From: Schistosoma haematobium
Lineage: Eukaryota; Platyhelminthes; Trematoda; Strigeidida; Schistosomatidae
DNA length: 64,000 nt
Direction of reading: 5' to 3'
Assembly (NCBI RefSeq): GCF_000699445.3
Contig: NC_067198.1
Location: forward strand, 36,546,536 to 36,610,535
The position numbers and the translations under genes were made by a program. Numbering within the stretch: the stretch's first letter is position 1; the number at the start of each line of letters is the position of its first letter. Shown piece by piece: positions 31,704 to 40,930 of the stretch. Below the pieces are notes generated by a model, which worked only from the letters and a program-made list of their open reading frames with translations, was not told the DNA's origin and ran no database searches.

Positions 31704-33782
31704 TTAATAACAACAAAGACTAATACGAAGCTTCAAGGAGACCTGCTTCCCCTGTTCTCTGGTGATCAACAATAACAGTCGTGGTGTAGACCTAATCACT
31801 CTTGCCCAAACTCCATCCATGCTGTTGGATGAGGGCCTCGCTGACAATTCTCTATTTATCTTCTGCTGATTCGACTGTTGCACAAACCTCTTTAACTCAG
31901 AAACTGCACCCATGAAGCTTGACGCACTGTCACTGTAAGTCTCTGAAGGTTTCCTTCTTCTTTTAATGAAGCGTAATAAGGCCATTATAAATGAACCAGT
32001 AATCAAACTATACATAAGTTCAATACGTACTGTCCATGTTTGCAAACAAGTAAACACATATCCATACCCTTTTTCTAATGATCTTACTATGTGTCCTTGT
32101 TCTTTATGACAATGTATAATTATCATTTCCGTCACTAAGTGTCGACTGGGTAAAATTACAGGATGTTTAAAAGCATTTGGGAAATCTGAGTATCTTAGTC
32201 GACCTCCAACGCAGAGTAACCCACGACACTTATGTACCCATAAGATGTTTGTGAATAATAATATCTTGTCAAGTGAACTCGGTAAACGAAGTACCATCAG
32301 GAATTCGATGAACCTTTTAAACCAGGTTACAGCTCTGACTAATTTCAACCACTCGGAATAATAAGAGAGAATAGGTGTCATGTTGTACTTTATACTACTC
32401 AAGTTAACCACAGCAGTTTTTCTAAACTCAATATCGTCAGGAGTAGGTTCCGGACAGTCAGTGATTGTTATATAAAATTCTCCATGCAATAAAGTTGGAC
32501 CTTTGAACCAAGATTCAAGATCAGTCATTTTTTGTATACCTCCCCTACATAATAATTCACTTATCTGCTTAACGAAACTCTTTGCTTGATCACAAGGGGG
32601 AAAGGATATCAAGCAATCATCAACATAGAAATTCTTCTTGACAGTATCTACGACATAGCCATCATAACCGTCAGAGAATAGTTGGTCCGTCTTATTTAAG
32701 GCAAAGTTCGCACGAAACGGCGATAATGTGGCACCAAATGCATGAGTTGTCATTTGAAACTCAGATGGTTCCCTCGACATGTCCCCCTCCTGCCACCACA
32801 GAAATCTTGAGGGTCCTCGACCAGACTCAGGGAACTTCACTTGCATGAACATTTCTTCAACATCTGCAGGGATTGCAACTGTCTCCTTGCAAAAACTTAA
32901 TAATATGCACATCCACTCAGCAGTGGTATCGGGTTCTTGATAAATCATATCATTCATGGAAACCCCTGCAAACTCGGCGGCACAATCAAGGACCACTCTA
33001 AATTCTTCTGGTTTCCTCATGTTTAACACTGCATGATGAGGTAAATACCCTCGAGGGCGATAATTAGGCTGCAAATATATTTCAAGGACCCTCTCCGCAT
33101 AAGTCTTAGTAAATTTACTCTCAATACTGTTGATATACCTGATGTGCAGACTGACATCCTTCGACAACATACCCTTCAAACTTTGTAATCTACGGTTTGC
33201 TACTTCATAATTATCCACTTTCATATTTGGATTCTTTTTCCACAGTATAGAAACTACAAAATGACCGTTGCCGAAGCGCGTGCCACCTTCCACAATCTTT
33301 ATAGCCGCCTTGTCGTCTACTGATAATGATTTATCACTTGAATAAGCATCTGAAAACTCTACATCATAAAGCTCACGTATTTTGTTCTCTAATGTCTGTA
33401 CCTTACTGGTATGATTAACAACTTTTTTCCTATATTCCGGGCATGATGTCTTATCATTTACGACGTTGCTTGTCGAGTCAGTGTGCAGCAGAGCGTGATG
33501 TCTCCTCTCACGACTGTCAACGTTACAGAGCCTTGTCATCTTACATTTATTAACCTTATGTCCTTGTCTAAGACAGACAAAACAGATACCCTTGCTTTTA
33601 GCGTGAGACCATCGGTCTTGAACTGTAAGCGCTAAGAACTGTGGACATTTATAAATAGCATGGTCGTAGGAACACATACTTGTCGAACTATTCCCTTGCT
33701 CGGATTGCACGTGACAGTTCGTCTTTACGTTATGTCCTTTTCTTGAACGATTTGCTAACCGTCCAAATCTACTACAAGCCAC
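31704..33782 (-). pseudogene. BEL/Pao polyprotein with internal deletions
   Basis: A 692-codon open frame. In order: zinc knuckle CFVCLRQGHKVNKC; a stretch with YEVANRRLQSLKGML; RT with EFRVVLDCAAEF, ADVEEMFMQV, FLWWQEGD and the catalytic NFYVDDCLIS; then directly ESWFKGPTLL, which in BEL proteins lies well downstream; integrase N-terminal LLCVGGRLRYSDF, HPVILPSRH; and integrase core SLITGSFIMALLRFI and ETYSDSASSFMGA. The RNase H and parts of protease and integrase are missing, yet the frame stays open. A normal BEL pol-bearing polyprotein is more than twice as long. Likely a deletion derivative, not functional. Confidence 0.75.
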
Positions 33783-33865
33783 TCTTGCACCCGATTACTT
33801 GTTTTGATTTCGACGGGCAAGAGCGCGTGTCTAACGTACCTGGACGGCTATTCATCTATCCAAAC

Positions 33866-34048
33866 CGTAGTTTGGATTCTACAAGGAGAACAGTCTATAT
33901 CTACTGTGAACCAAGTTTCTGTAACAACGATTATATCGGGACATAATTCTTCCATCATCAGACTTAGCTCGGACGTCTTATTTCTAAGACTACGAGCGTT
34001 CGTGTAGCACACACTTAAGGTGTTTTGGCAACCAATCGTTCTACCCAT
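33866..34048 (-). pseudogene. CR1 ORF2, endonuclease N-terminus
   Basis: Minus-strand ATG at 34048 with VCYTNARSLRNKTSEL and CPDIIVVTETWF, the first APE motifs. It breaks off at the BEL insertion and resumes near 31158 with FYTPFIAVYICIRSGR. Confidence 0.78.
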
Positions 34049-34099
34049 ACATGACCTGACTACCCGAAAACCCTTAATGGCAAGATTATTTTCGCCATT

Positions 34100-35187
34100 T
34101 TATTTGCGAGTCCTCAACTCCGTAAGAGCATCCTTCCACTTGATTCGATCCTCAAGCGGCCAATCTGGTCGAATACGGATATTTGAGTCACGAGTTTTTA
34201 GTGCGCTCTTCAATAATATGTCTCTTTCTTCAAAACTCTCGAGAGCCAGCTTCAGGATTCTTCTCGGTTGGGTCTCGCCTCCAACCCATTTACCAAGTCG
34301 TATTACTTTTGTAATATGTACCCCTGAAACCTCTTCAGGTAATACATTCCTTACCACAGACTCCACTAACAGCAGGTCATGTGCATGTCTTCTAGCAGGG
34401 TCGTTGTCTTTCGACTCCTCTAGATTCCAAATAATTAAACTAGGGAAGGGTTTAGCTTCTTTTGAAACTGTGTTCACAGCTCTCGACCGTGACGTTAGAT
34501 CCTGTACTTTAACTACTTGTATCTTACGATTAGTTTTTATTGCAACAGAGTCCTGGGAGTCGAGCGGTTGTCTCACAACAATGTTAGACGAAGCTTTACT
34601 ATGGGACTTTGGTGGAGTGATCTGAGAGTCCACCAAGGACCTATCAAGTAAGCAGTCATTAGTTTGAGCTGTCTTTCCTATTCTTCTGCGTTTCCGTGTT
34701 ATCCATATTTCATCAGTCGTAGCATCCACATTAGAACCACTCGGGACAGTAATTGTTTTATCTGGGTCACCGGTTGCTGCTGTAGCAACATGACCACCAA
34801 TATCTAATGAGGTGTCACTCATTGATTGTTTCGGGGTAGACGGTTTAATAGCGGGTTGCACAGTTAGATGTCTGGCTTGCGCCGTGACAGCGCTTGCGAC
34901 AACAACGCAATCTTCACCATCAGTGCCAATGTTGCCAGTACAGCCCTCATCAACCTTCTTATTGGCCAACACCAGGAGACTAATTGCTTCCTGGATAAGC
35001 AATGTTTTGCTCGAGCAAAAAAACCCGCAAAGCCAATGAAAGTTGGGCTTTGAGCACCTTTTATATGCAGTAGGGCTTAATCGGATGCACATCTTATGGA
35101 ACCACTTATTACACTCATCAGATTTCATCCCCTCCTCCACAGGAATAAGCAATATGGTTGTCCACATTTATGAGCAGATCTAGCCAT
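34100..35187 (-). pseudogene. CR1 ORF1 (zinc-finger-like nucleic-acid-binding protein)
   Basis: A probable start MARSAHKCGQPYC at 35187, a frameshift, and then an open frame from about 35167 to 34100. It reads SDECNKWFHKMC and FHWLCGFFC, which with CGQPYC forms a PHD-like Cys/His finger typical of CR1 ORF1 proteins. A Ser/Thr-rich middle follows, then a conserved C-terminal block (SLIIWNLEESKDND, VHITKVIRLGKW, RRILKLALESFEERD, NIRIRPDWPLEDRIKW) resembling the RRM-like part of LINE ORF1 proteins. It would bind element RNA. Probably inactive because of the frameshift. Confidence 0.72.
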
Positions 35188-35461
35188 CTTGAAAATCAAC
35201 TAGAACGGTGACAAAAACAGGATATGTAAAAGGATTCTCAAACCTTAACTAAATAAATCAAACAAAAGTCGGCCAAGTACGCTTCGATGCAATAAATACA
35301 CAAAAGCAAAATCGAAACACTCAATACAATATAACTTTAACTGGAGCAGATGCAATTAAAGTGTAAACAGTAGTTTTGATGCGTAATTTACGATCAAAAC
35401 AGTTAATTAACTCAACGAGAAACAATACCACTGTCCTTTTAAATAGAGCGCGTTGCAAGAA

Positions 35462-35964
35462 CAATTTTATTCAAATTATGTATCAATTATTAAATGTATA
35501 ATAGTTACCAAGTTTTACTAAATTGAGCAATTGTTACTATTATTTTATTATTTATTTATTTGAACACATACATATTGGTACAAGAGTGCGCCAAATATAT
35601 ATGCGCCACACAAAACAATGAGAATTTAAAGAAAAGGAAAAAAAGGCAAAGAGGGTAAAAAAGAACAATAAGGAAGAGATTGGTGTAAGGTAGTGTAATA
35701 ATAATGGTGGTAATAATGGGGGAACGGAAAGGTACAATCAGAAGAAACCCTTCAGTTGAGGAAGATACAACCAGTTTTTTTTGAAGAAAGTAAAAGAAGG
35801 TTACAGTAGGATCGTCACTGGTTTCTATTCTGAGCCATATCTGATAACGTCTCTAGCCACTGTGTTGCGCTATCTCTCGGACCCCAGCCTGGGAGTCGTG
35901 AAGGACCAACAGAAGCCAGCCCTTTACAGGTTTCTTTCACACCACGACACCATGTCACACACTG
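35462..35964 (-). mobile_element. RTE family A 3' fragment with its flank (duplicated from 43.3 kb)
   Basis: The same as 43286-43780 almost base for base: about 80 nt of non-A flank (35462-35545) followed by the A 3' tail and C-terminus on the minus strand. The shared flank shows that this is a copied DNA segment, not a separate retrotransposition. It ends at about 35964, where old gypsy sequence resumes. Confidence 0.82.
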
Positions 35965-36600
35965 ATCATGTTACAGAACTACATTCACTAGTAGGTGCTC
36001 TTCTATAATATTTCTGTTTTGTTCATAATTTTTTGGTCGTGCCAGTTGTTCTTTCAATGGGGTGAGGAACAAGAGATATGCCTGCAAAGTCTACTAAAGT
36101 TTCTTCAATGTGGTGCTGTTCTTCGAGTTTAATCCCCTAGTGTACGCTCTATATCTATTACTGATGCATCAACTGTGGGTATCGGCGCAGGTTTGAAGCG
36201 GGAAGTTAGACTAGCTATCTGTGTTTCACGCAAACCTACCGTTACTAAACAAGGTTATTCAAAAACTCAGCCAGAAGCATTAGCTGTGTTTTGGGCTGTT
36301 AAAAGAATTCATTAATATTTATTCGGAAAGCGACTCACTATTGTTACTGGCCGTGAAGTACTAAACTTTATTTATCACCTTGCAAAATACTTAACACGTT
36401 CCTCAGCTGCTATGGTTCAACGATGGAGTGATGGTTTGAGTGCTTATGACTATACGGCCCAGCACAGGAGTGCCAAACAAATTTAACATATTGACTACAT
36501 TTGTCGACAATCATTACAAGATAGACCTGTTAATACTCTAGACAGTTTTTTAGTGCAACCTTTACCTGTGAGACAAATCAAATACACTTCCAACAACCGG
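35965..36600 (+). pseudogene. old gypsy RT connection and RNase H fragment
   Basis: Reads ELHSLVGALL then, with frame changes, QWGEEQEICLQSLLKFLQC, SISITDASTVGIGAGLK (RNase H Asp), VSRKPTVTK, EALAVFWAVKRIH, IVTGREVLNFIYHL, WSDGLSAYDY and DYICRQSLQDRPVNT. It continues the RT fragment ending at 30008, but about 110 residues of RT including the YxDD box are missing. Several stops. Confidence 0.72.
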
Positions 36601-37439
36601 GCGAATCTGTTTGGATTTTGCTTATTAATTCTAACACTAATGAGTAAATTGTAGATATTGGAGAGACTTTATCCAATACACTTTTGGACAGACACAGGAT
36701 GAACTTAAGAAGAAGACTTTCAATCGACTACAGACAATTAGACTGCAATCTCAATTGTGACGGATGTGATGTTTGTATGAACTAACGATTCCTTTTCACT
36801 TGTTGAATGCTTGATTTCGAATTCCGAATACAGTACACTCGTTTGGGCTTATCTAGTACTTCTTGATCCGATGGCGTTATTTCTTGGATTCCTAGTTTGT
36901 ACTATAATTCAAATACGTACAACTACTTACAACTGCAGGTCAAATCATTATGATGTATATGTATCAAAAATCACAGCAAAATGATAACAATAGCAATTTT
37001 AATGACAGATATTAATGACATCATTAGGACTTTTTCTAAAACTTGATTGATATTAATAAGTACGAAATTATTTTAGTAAAATTGGAATTCTTCTTACTGC
37101 TTAGCTTTAGTATGGCATTTGTAAGAACTAATGATTTTTTTTGTACTTGATTACCCGCTAATTACGAACTCAAACTACAATACGCTCATTTGCAGTCATC
37201 TGCTTCTGTTTTGCTTGTATTACAGTCTCTGGAATTCCTTGTTAGTACAATAAGTCGAATACTTCTAATCATCATATTGGTGTCGTCATGGAGCCTGTGA
37301 TCGAACAGTTGGATATACATACCTGGAAAAATTTTAAAAATAGAGTATGATCACGAAAGATGTTAAGCACGGTAAAAAATTTCGGCTCATCTCATTACAT
37401 TCATCGGAATGGATGTATACATCTTGCTAAAAACGTTGA
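36601..37439. other. no gene; two diverged ~100-nt direct repeats
   Basis: 36822-36925 and 37163-37265 resemble each other (ATACRSTAC/ACTCGTTTG and TGTACTATAATTCAAATAC-like ends versus TAGTACAATAAGTCGAATAC), about 340 nt apart. Possibly an old LTR or tandem-repeat remnant. Confidence 0.35.
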
Positions 37440-38130
37440 CATCCGCAGATAAGTCCATTTCACTTTCCCACGCAACTCTCAAGGAACTATTACTAAATCA
37501 TGTAAAATGTACTTATTTCCAATGCTGTGAAGGGGTAAAATTTCATGAAATCATTTCCTAGGACATCAGGAATTCCACTACATTACGTGTTTATCTCGGA
37601 CCAATGCGTACTCAAGGCCATGCAGATAACAATTTATTTAGGAGTTGTAAAGCATGTTACAGAGGTGAGCACAGGTTTGTTAAATGCTTGCCCTGTGGTA
37701 AATTTCACTCACGTAATAGATGTGTATTTCGACACACGAAATGTTTTAAGTAAGGGAAAATGGGACACATTAATTCGGTCTTTAGAGTTGTTGTTCTTTT
37801 TGCCACTATTAATGATAAACTCTGTAGTTCCAATTATATTAAAATGGGTGTTTCTAATGGTTGTTCACTCTTATCCACGATTTCGTACGGTAATGTTCAT
37901 ATTCAGAAGCGATTGTATACCAACTGTGATTGATTCCACAACTTCAGTGTTGACACAGGTAGTATAAATTCATATCTCAGTTCAGAATTAAATGAAGTCT
38001 CGTTAGCTTTTTATGACTCTGACAATGAGCTCCAGCCAAAACAAACTCAGGTTTCACGTAGTATTTGTCGAGAAAGATGAAGGGACTTGTATTTATAAAC
38101 TACTTGACGCAGAACAATGAATACAAGTGT
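37440..38130 (+). pseudogene. gypsy gag zinc-knuckle and protease relic
   Basis: Across frame breaks it reads FRSCKACYRGEHRFVKCLPC, CVFRHTKCFK, a stop in place of Cys, GKMGHIN and then FHNFSVDTGSINSYLSSEL. The Cys/His knuckle followed by an aspartic protease DTGS block is the gag-pol border of a gypsy element. It is downstream of the RNase H relic on the same strand, so it belongs to a different copy. Confidence 0.6.
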
Positions 38131-38448
38131 ATTTTTAACATACATGAGTTATCCTAATGATTCACATGTTTTTGACAGGAATTCTTATAAAAATGAGAAC
38201 ATTATGTTAAATGAATCAAATTATGACCGGAAATCTGATGCAATTAGTATAGATGCCGATTTTTTTTTATGATCCATTAGTTTCTAGTCACATTCCCAAC
38301 AAACTTGACGAAAATATTCCAAAAGTATCATATCATGATGTCATATCAAATGTTATTTGTTCTTATTATGGGTTTTCTTCTGGGGGAAAACTTGGCCATT
38401 GGTCCCAAATGAATTCAAAAGGATCCTATGATCAATGTCGGAAATATG

Positions 38449-39245
38449 TTGTAGCGGTAAACAAATCCCAAAAATAAATAGCTCTGTAAGTTTTCGACAT
38501 TGGATGTTGACCATATGTTTTAATGAACTCACCTAGCTGAAGGCGCTCGGTCATGCATCCACACCAGATCACGTGTGGGAACGCCGTGCTCAACAACTAC
38601 TGCAATCGCTAGCCAGACTAGATCAGACAATTCCGATATATTGACAATCGTCAAATACAACTTCTGATCTCCTCGATTCTGTCTTTTGATTTCTCTTGGT
38701 GGGTACGAGTTATATTAGGTGTTACTGATAAGAGCGTTGTCAAACACTAAATACCCGTGCCATCTTCAGTGTCTTAAATAAAGACGCATTGTTTGTAACT
38801 TGGGTTTATGAAGATCGAACATTATTTTGTGGAGTAGGATAGTGTTGGAAAACCTACTATTCGAATTCTAGATATCAATGATTTCAGTGCACACAACCGA
38901 CATGTTAATCAAATACAATTCCGATGTAGCGGTAAACGGATCCCCAAAGTTACCGGCTCTGTAAGTCTTCTACATTTGATGCTGATTTCACTAGTTCTGC
39001 TGGACTCCCATAGCTGAAGGCACTCTGTCACGAGTGCGCACCAGATCACGAGCGGGTACGTCGTGCTACCCGTCGGATTCAACTGTTAGCCAGCTTGGAG
39101 TAAATGCTAACCGACATATCAGTAGCCTTTCAGATATGTCTTCGAACTCCTCCGTTTATGACTTTTGGTTTGATTGGGTTGGTTTACTTCTGTTATCAAG
39201 GTGTTACGTGTAAAGCCATTGTCGAACTCCGAATACTTGTAGTAT
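38449..39245. repeat. tandem pair of diverged ~320-nt repeats
   Basis: Unit 1 (38449-38775) and unit 2 (38925-39245) share GTAGCGGTAAAC, GCTCTGTAAGT, CTAGCTGAAGGC/ATAGCTGAAGGC, CACCAGATCACG, CGTCGTGCT and AGGTGTTAC in the same order with many substitutions. Two old LTRs of the relic just upstream would fit, but are not proven. Confidence 0.6.
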
Positions 39246-39659
39246 ATTTATAGTTATATACCTGAGTTAAAATAAGTAGAAGACTCCGTTTTTCCCATTG
39301 AATGGTCAATGTAATGAACGTCGAACCCAAACAGGTGTGAAGAATTATGTGAATTAGTTGAATATTCGCTGGGATATAAGATACCTAGCTTAACACATAA
39401 CAGCTGAGGTGCAAAGGTGAAAAACCAAGATATCATATCGTATAAAGACAGACTGGGACGATTCAATCAATTTCTGTCATCTTAACACAGGTCACAGGGC
39501 TATTTAATATTAACTTACAGTATATTGAACGATGAACCGGGTATTAATACAACTTATTTTTCACTTCAATCTAGAACTGATAATCTGAGTGTCATCATAA
39601 GAAATTTCAAAAACTGAGATAAAATTGTTCATGTCTGGAGTTCTGTATCTCTCAAGAAA
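39246..39659. other. no gene seen
   Basis: AT-rich; a 70-codon minus-strand frame is not recognisable. Confidence 0.4.
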
Positions 39660-39940
39660 TAGTGCATTATTAGAATTCAGATTCAGATTTGTGTAGTAAG
39701 GACAGAAGGCTTACGGCCTATGTTATTCCTTTTCTAGTAAGCTTCTGTGAGTGTCCAGTCTTCCCTTGAAGGAGTCAATTGAAGGTGCGGACACCACTGC
39801 TTCAGGCAGCAGGTTCCAATTATTTATGAGTCGGTGTGAAAACCTGTATGCCACGGGTATTTTGTTCGTTCTTGGCTTTTCTACTCACCGTATCGGAACA
39901 CGTGATATTAGCAACTTTTGAGGGAACTTTCAAGTCCGGG
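39660..39940 (-). pseudogene. LINE (CR1/jockey type) ORF2 C-terminal relic with 3' end
   Basis: The minus strand reads FFTHRLINNWNLLPEAVVSA then PSIDSFKGRLD, the typical end of CR1/jockey-group ORF2 (a W-N-x-L-P block followed by F-K-x-x-L-D). The 3' end has a short CTGAAT repeat (39679-39692). Confidence 0.65.
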
Positions 39941-40196
39941 TTGGATCCTTACATTTTTATCAATTGCAAGGATTATTATCTATTACTGGGACTTCTATCC
40001 TTGTAAGAGAGTACTGACACGAGTTTCACTTGTGACCTTCATGTAGCTGACCTAGACAAATGGGCGCTTATTACTGAATACTTTAGTTGATAGGATTTTA
40101 TGTGACATAATCTATGATGAGGTGGATTCCATATGAAGAGAATATAAAATGGGCTGTGGGTAGGATATTAAACTTGAAATTTCATCTTATTTTTAG

Positions 40197-40280
40197 TTGT
40201 TAATCCGTTCAGGAGTGATACTTGCGATAAACTTGACATTTCAGTTGGCGATGATGTATTTATTTTGCGACAATGTGAAG
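40197..40280 (+). CDS. DOCK-family Rac-GEF, SH3 domain exon (first part)
   Basis: DOCK1-5 type proteins are large guanine exchange factors that work with ELMO to activate Rac in cytoskeletal remodelling. This exon follows acceptor TTATTTTTAG (40196). It carries KLDISVGDDVFILRQCE, the first half of an N-terminal SH3 domain in which alternating hydrophobic residues and the ...GD.V.IL... pattern match DOCK SH3. It ends at the donor GAAG|GTAAAG (40280). The preceding exon with the initiator ATG was not found. Downstream exons join in phase: 40316-40461, 40493-40582, 40616-40671, 40705 onward. DOCK1/2/5 versus DOCK3/4 cannot be settled here. Confidence 0.8.
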
Positions 40281-40315
40281 GTAAAGTTTACACGATAATT
40301 ATATTATGTACCAAG
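40281..40315 (+). other. micro-intron 1, 35 nt
   Basis: GTAAAGTTTAC...CCAAG; removing it joins CE to DWFYGFKMN in frame, restoring the SH3 core. Confidence 0.85.
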
Positions 40316-40461
40316 ATTGGTTTTATGGATTTAAAATGAATGTCTGTTCGAAGTTTGGCGTGTTTCCTAAGGCATGTGTCGCATTTAAACGGGATGATCT
40401 ATCTGATGGGGTCAGTGCTGAGTTACGGATGATGGTAGAAAAATTAATATCCATGTTTGTA
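40316..40461 (+). CDS. DOCK-family Rac-GEF, SH3 second half and linker exon
   Basis: Reads DWFYGFKMNVCSKFGVFPKA, then CVAFKRDDLSDG and AELRMMVEKLISMFV. W-F-Y-G followed by a basic loop and G-V-F-P-K is the classic SH3 end (W.RG....GIFP in DOCK proteins). The exon ends at GTA|GTAAGT (40461), phase 0. Confidence 0.85.
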
Positions 40462-40492
40462 GTAAGTCAAATATACATTATTTTTTCTTCAG
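40462..40492 (+). other. micro-intron 2, 31 nt
   Basis: GTAAGTCAAAT...TTCTTCAG; phase 0. A competing AG four bases downstream would break the frame. Confidence 0.8.
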
Positions 40493-40582
40493 TCAGGAAA
40501 ATATGGCAGGATGAGTAAACACTGTGTGGCTCTTCGTGATGTTGTTAGTTTGAAGTACGCCCTTTCGGGAAGAATAACAAAG
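40493..40582 (+). CDS. DOCK-family Rac-GEF, linker exon (90 nt)
   Basis: Thirty codons, SGKYGRMSKHCVALRDVVSL and YALSGRITK, matching the helical region after SH3 in DOCK proteins (VRHMIYDLIEWRSQILSGTL in vertebrate DOCK1). Donor AAG|GTAGTT. Confidence 0.72.
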
Positions 40583-40615
40583 GTAGTTTTATTGAGTGGA
40601 TAATAAGTTTTGTAG
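40583..40615 (+). other. micro-intron 3, 33 nt
   Basis: GTAGTTTTATTG...TTTTGTAG. Another AG at 40631-40632 would give a frame that cannot join the next exon. Confidence 0.7.
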
Positions 40616-40671
40616 TTTGACATTATTGCTAGCCTAAGAAAGCTTCACACTCATATGTCGATGGTACAGAG
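40616..40671 (+). CDS. DOCK-family Rac-GEF, linker exon (56 nt)
   Basis: FDIIASLRKLHTHMSMVQ plus two bases. It matches the ELKKKV.AKIDYGN region of DOCK1. Phase 2 fits the next exon. Confidence 0.7.
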
Positions 40672-40704
40672 GTAAATTCGTATTGCTTATTCAATATCAT
40701 GTAG
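40672..40704 (+). other. micro-intron 4, 33 nt
   Basis: GTAAATTCG...CATGTAG; phase 2. Confidence 0.7.
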
Positions 40705-40930
40705 TAAACTATTTTTGCCATTCATCATTCGGGATGAGAATTTTAAATACATCAATCCGTACTCCATATCTCCCATAGACTTACACTGGAAGCACAAAAA
40801 GCTCATAAAAGAGCTTGAAGATTCAGAAGTTAGTTTTACGCTTTCGAAATATGTAGTACAACTCCTATTATGTGTAAACAAAACATCCGCGTTTTGTTTT
40901 TCGAGTGTAATGAAATCTCTACTTTATTTG
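40705..40930 (+). CDS. DOCK-family Rac-GEF, linker exon before DHR-1 (3' end uncertain)
   Basis: Joined reading SKLFLPFIIRDENFKYINPY, then PIDLHWKHKKLIKELEDSE. DOCK1 has ILDLDLVVRDEDGNILDP and an amphipathic helix here, so the position is right. Further on, LLLCVNKTSAFC aligns with LFVNLKNVVC. The end is probably near 40928 (TTG|GTATAT) but an earlier donor (TGT|GTAAAC at about 40868) is possible. The frame stops at TAG 40945. An exon linking to 47578 may be missing. Confidence 0.65.

Larger units (their letters stand above)
31160..33877 (-). mobile_element. BEL/Pao-type element inserted in the CR1 endonuclease
   Basis: A minus-strand insert whose outer ~30 bases are an imperfect inverted pair: 31160-31189 and 33848-33877 differ at one position. 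Inside are about 500 nt without a gene (31190-31703, possibly a 3' LTR) and one long pol-like frame. Only about 70 nt precede the frame, so no full 5' LTR exists. BEL/Pao assignment comes from the RT YVDDCL box and integrase motifs. Schistosomes carry a BEL element (Sinbad); identity with it is not established. Confidence 0.7.
30009..35461 (-). mobile_element. CR1-clade LINE fragment, interrupted, lacking RT
   Basis: Minus-strand order: ORF1 with a zinc-finger-like N-terminus (35187-34100), then ORF2 endonuclease, split by a BEL/Pao element (about 31160-33877), ending inside the EN-RT linker at about 30009. The RT and 3' end are absent, unusual for a LINE, which normally keeps its 3' end. CR1-type assignment rests on the ORF1 finger, YTNARSLRNK, TETW, RKGG and IIGDFNAPHINW motifs. 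Confidence 0.75.

Noticed and set aside
31160..33877. Fold-back DNA transposon carrying BEL sequence
   Set aside because: The inverted ends are only ~30 bp and overlap CR1 target sequence; no transposase is present. Kept as a finding about the junction, not as an element class.
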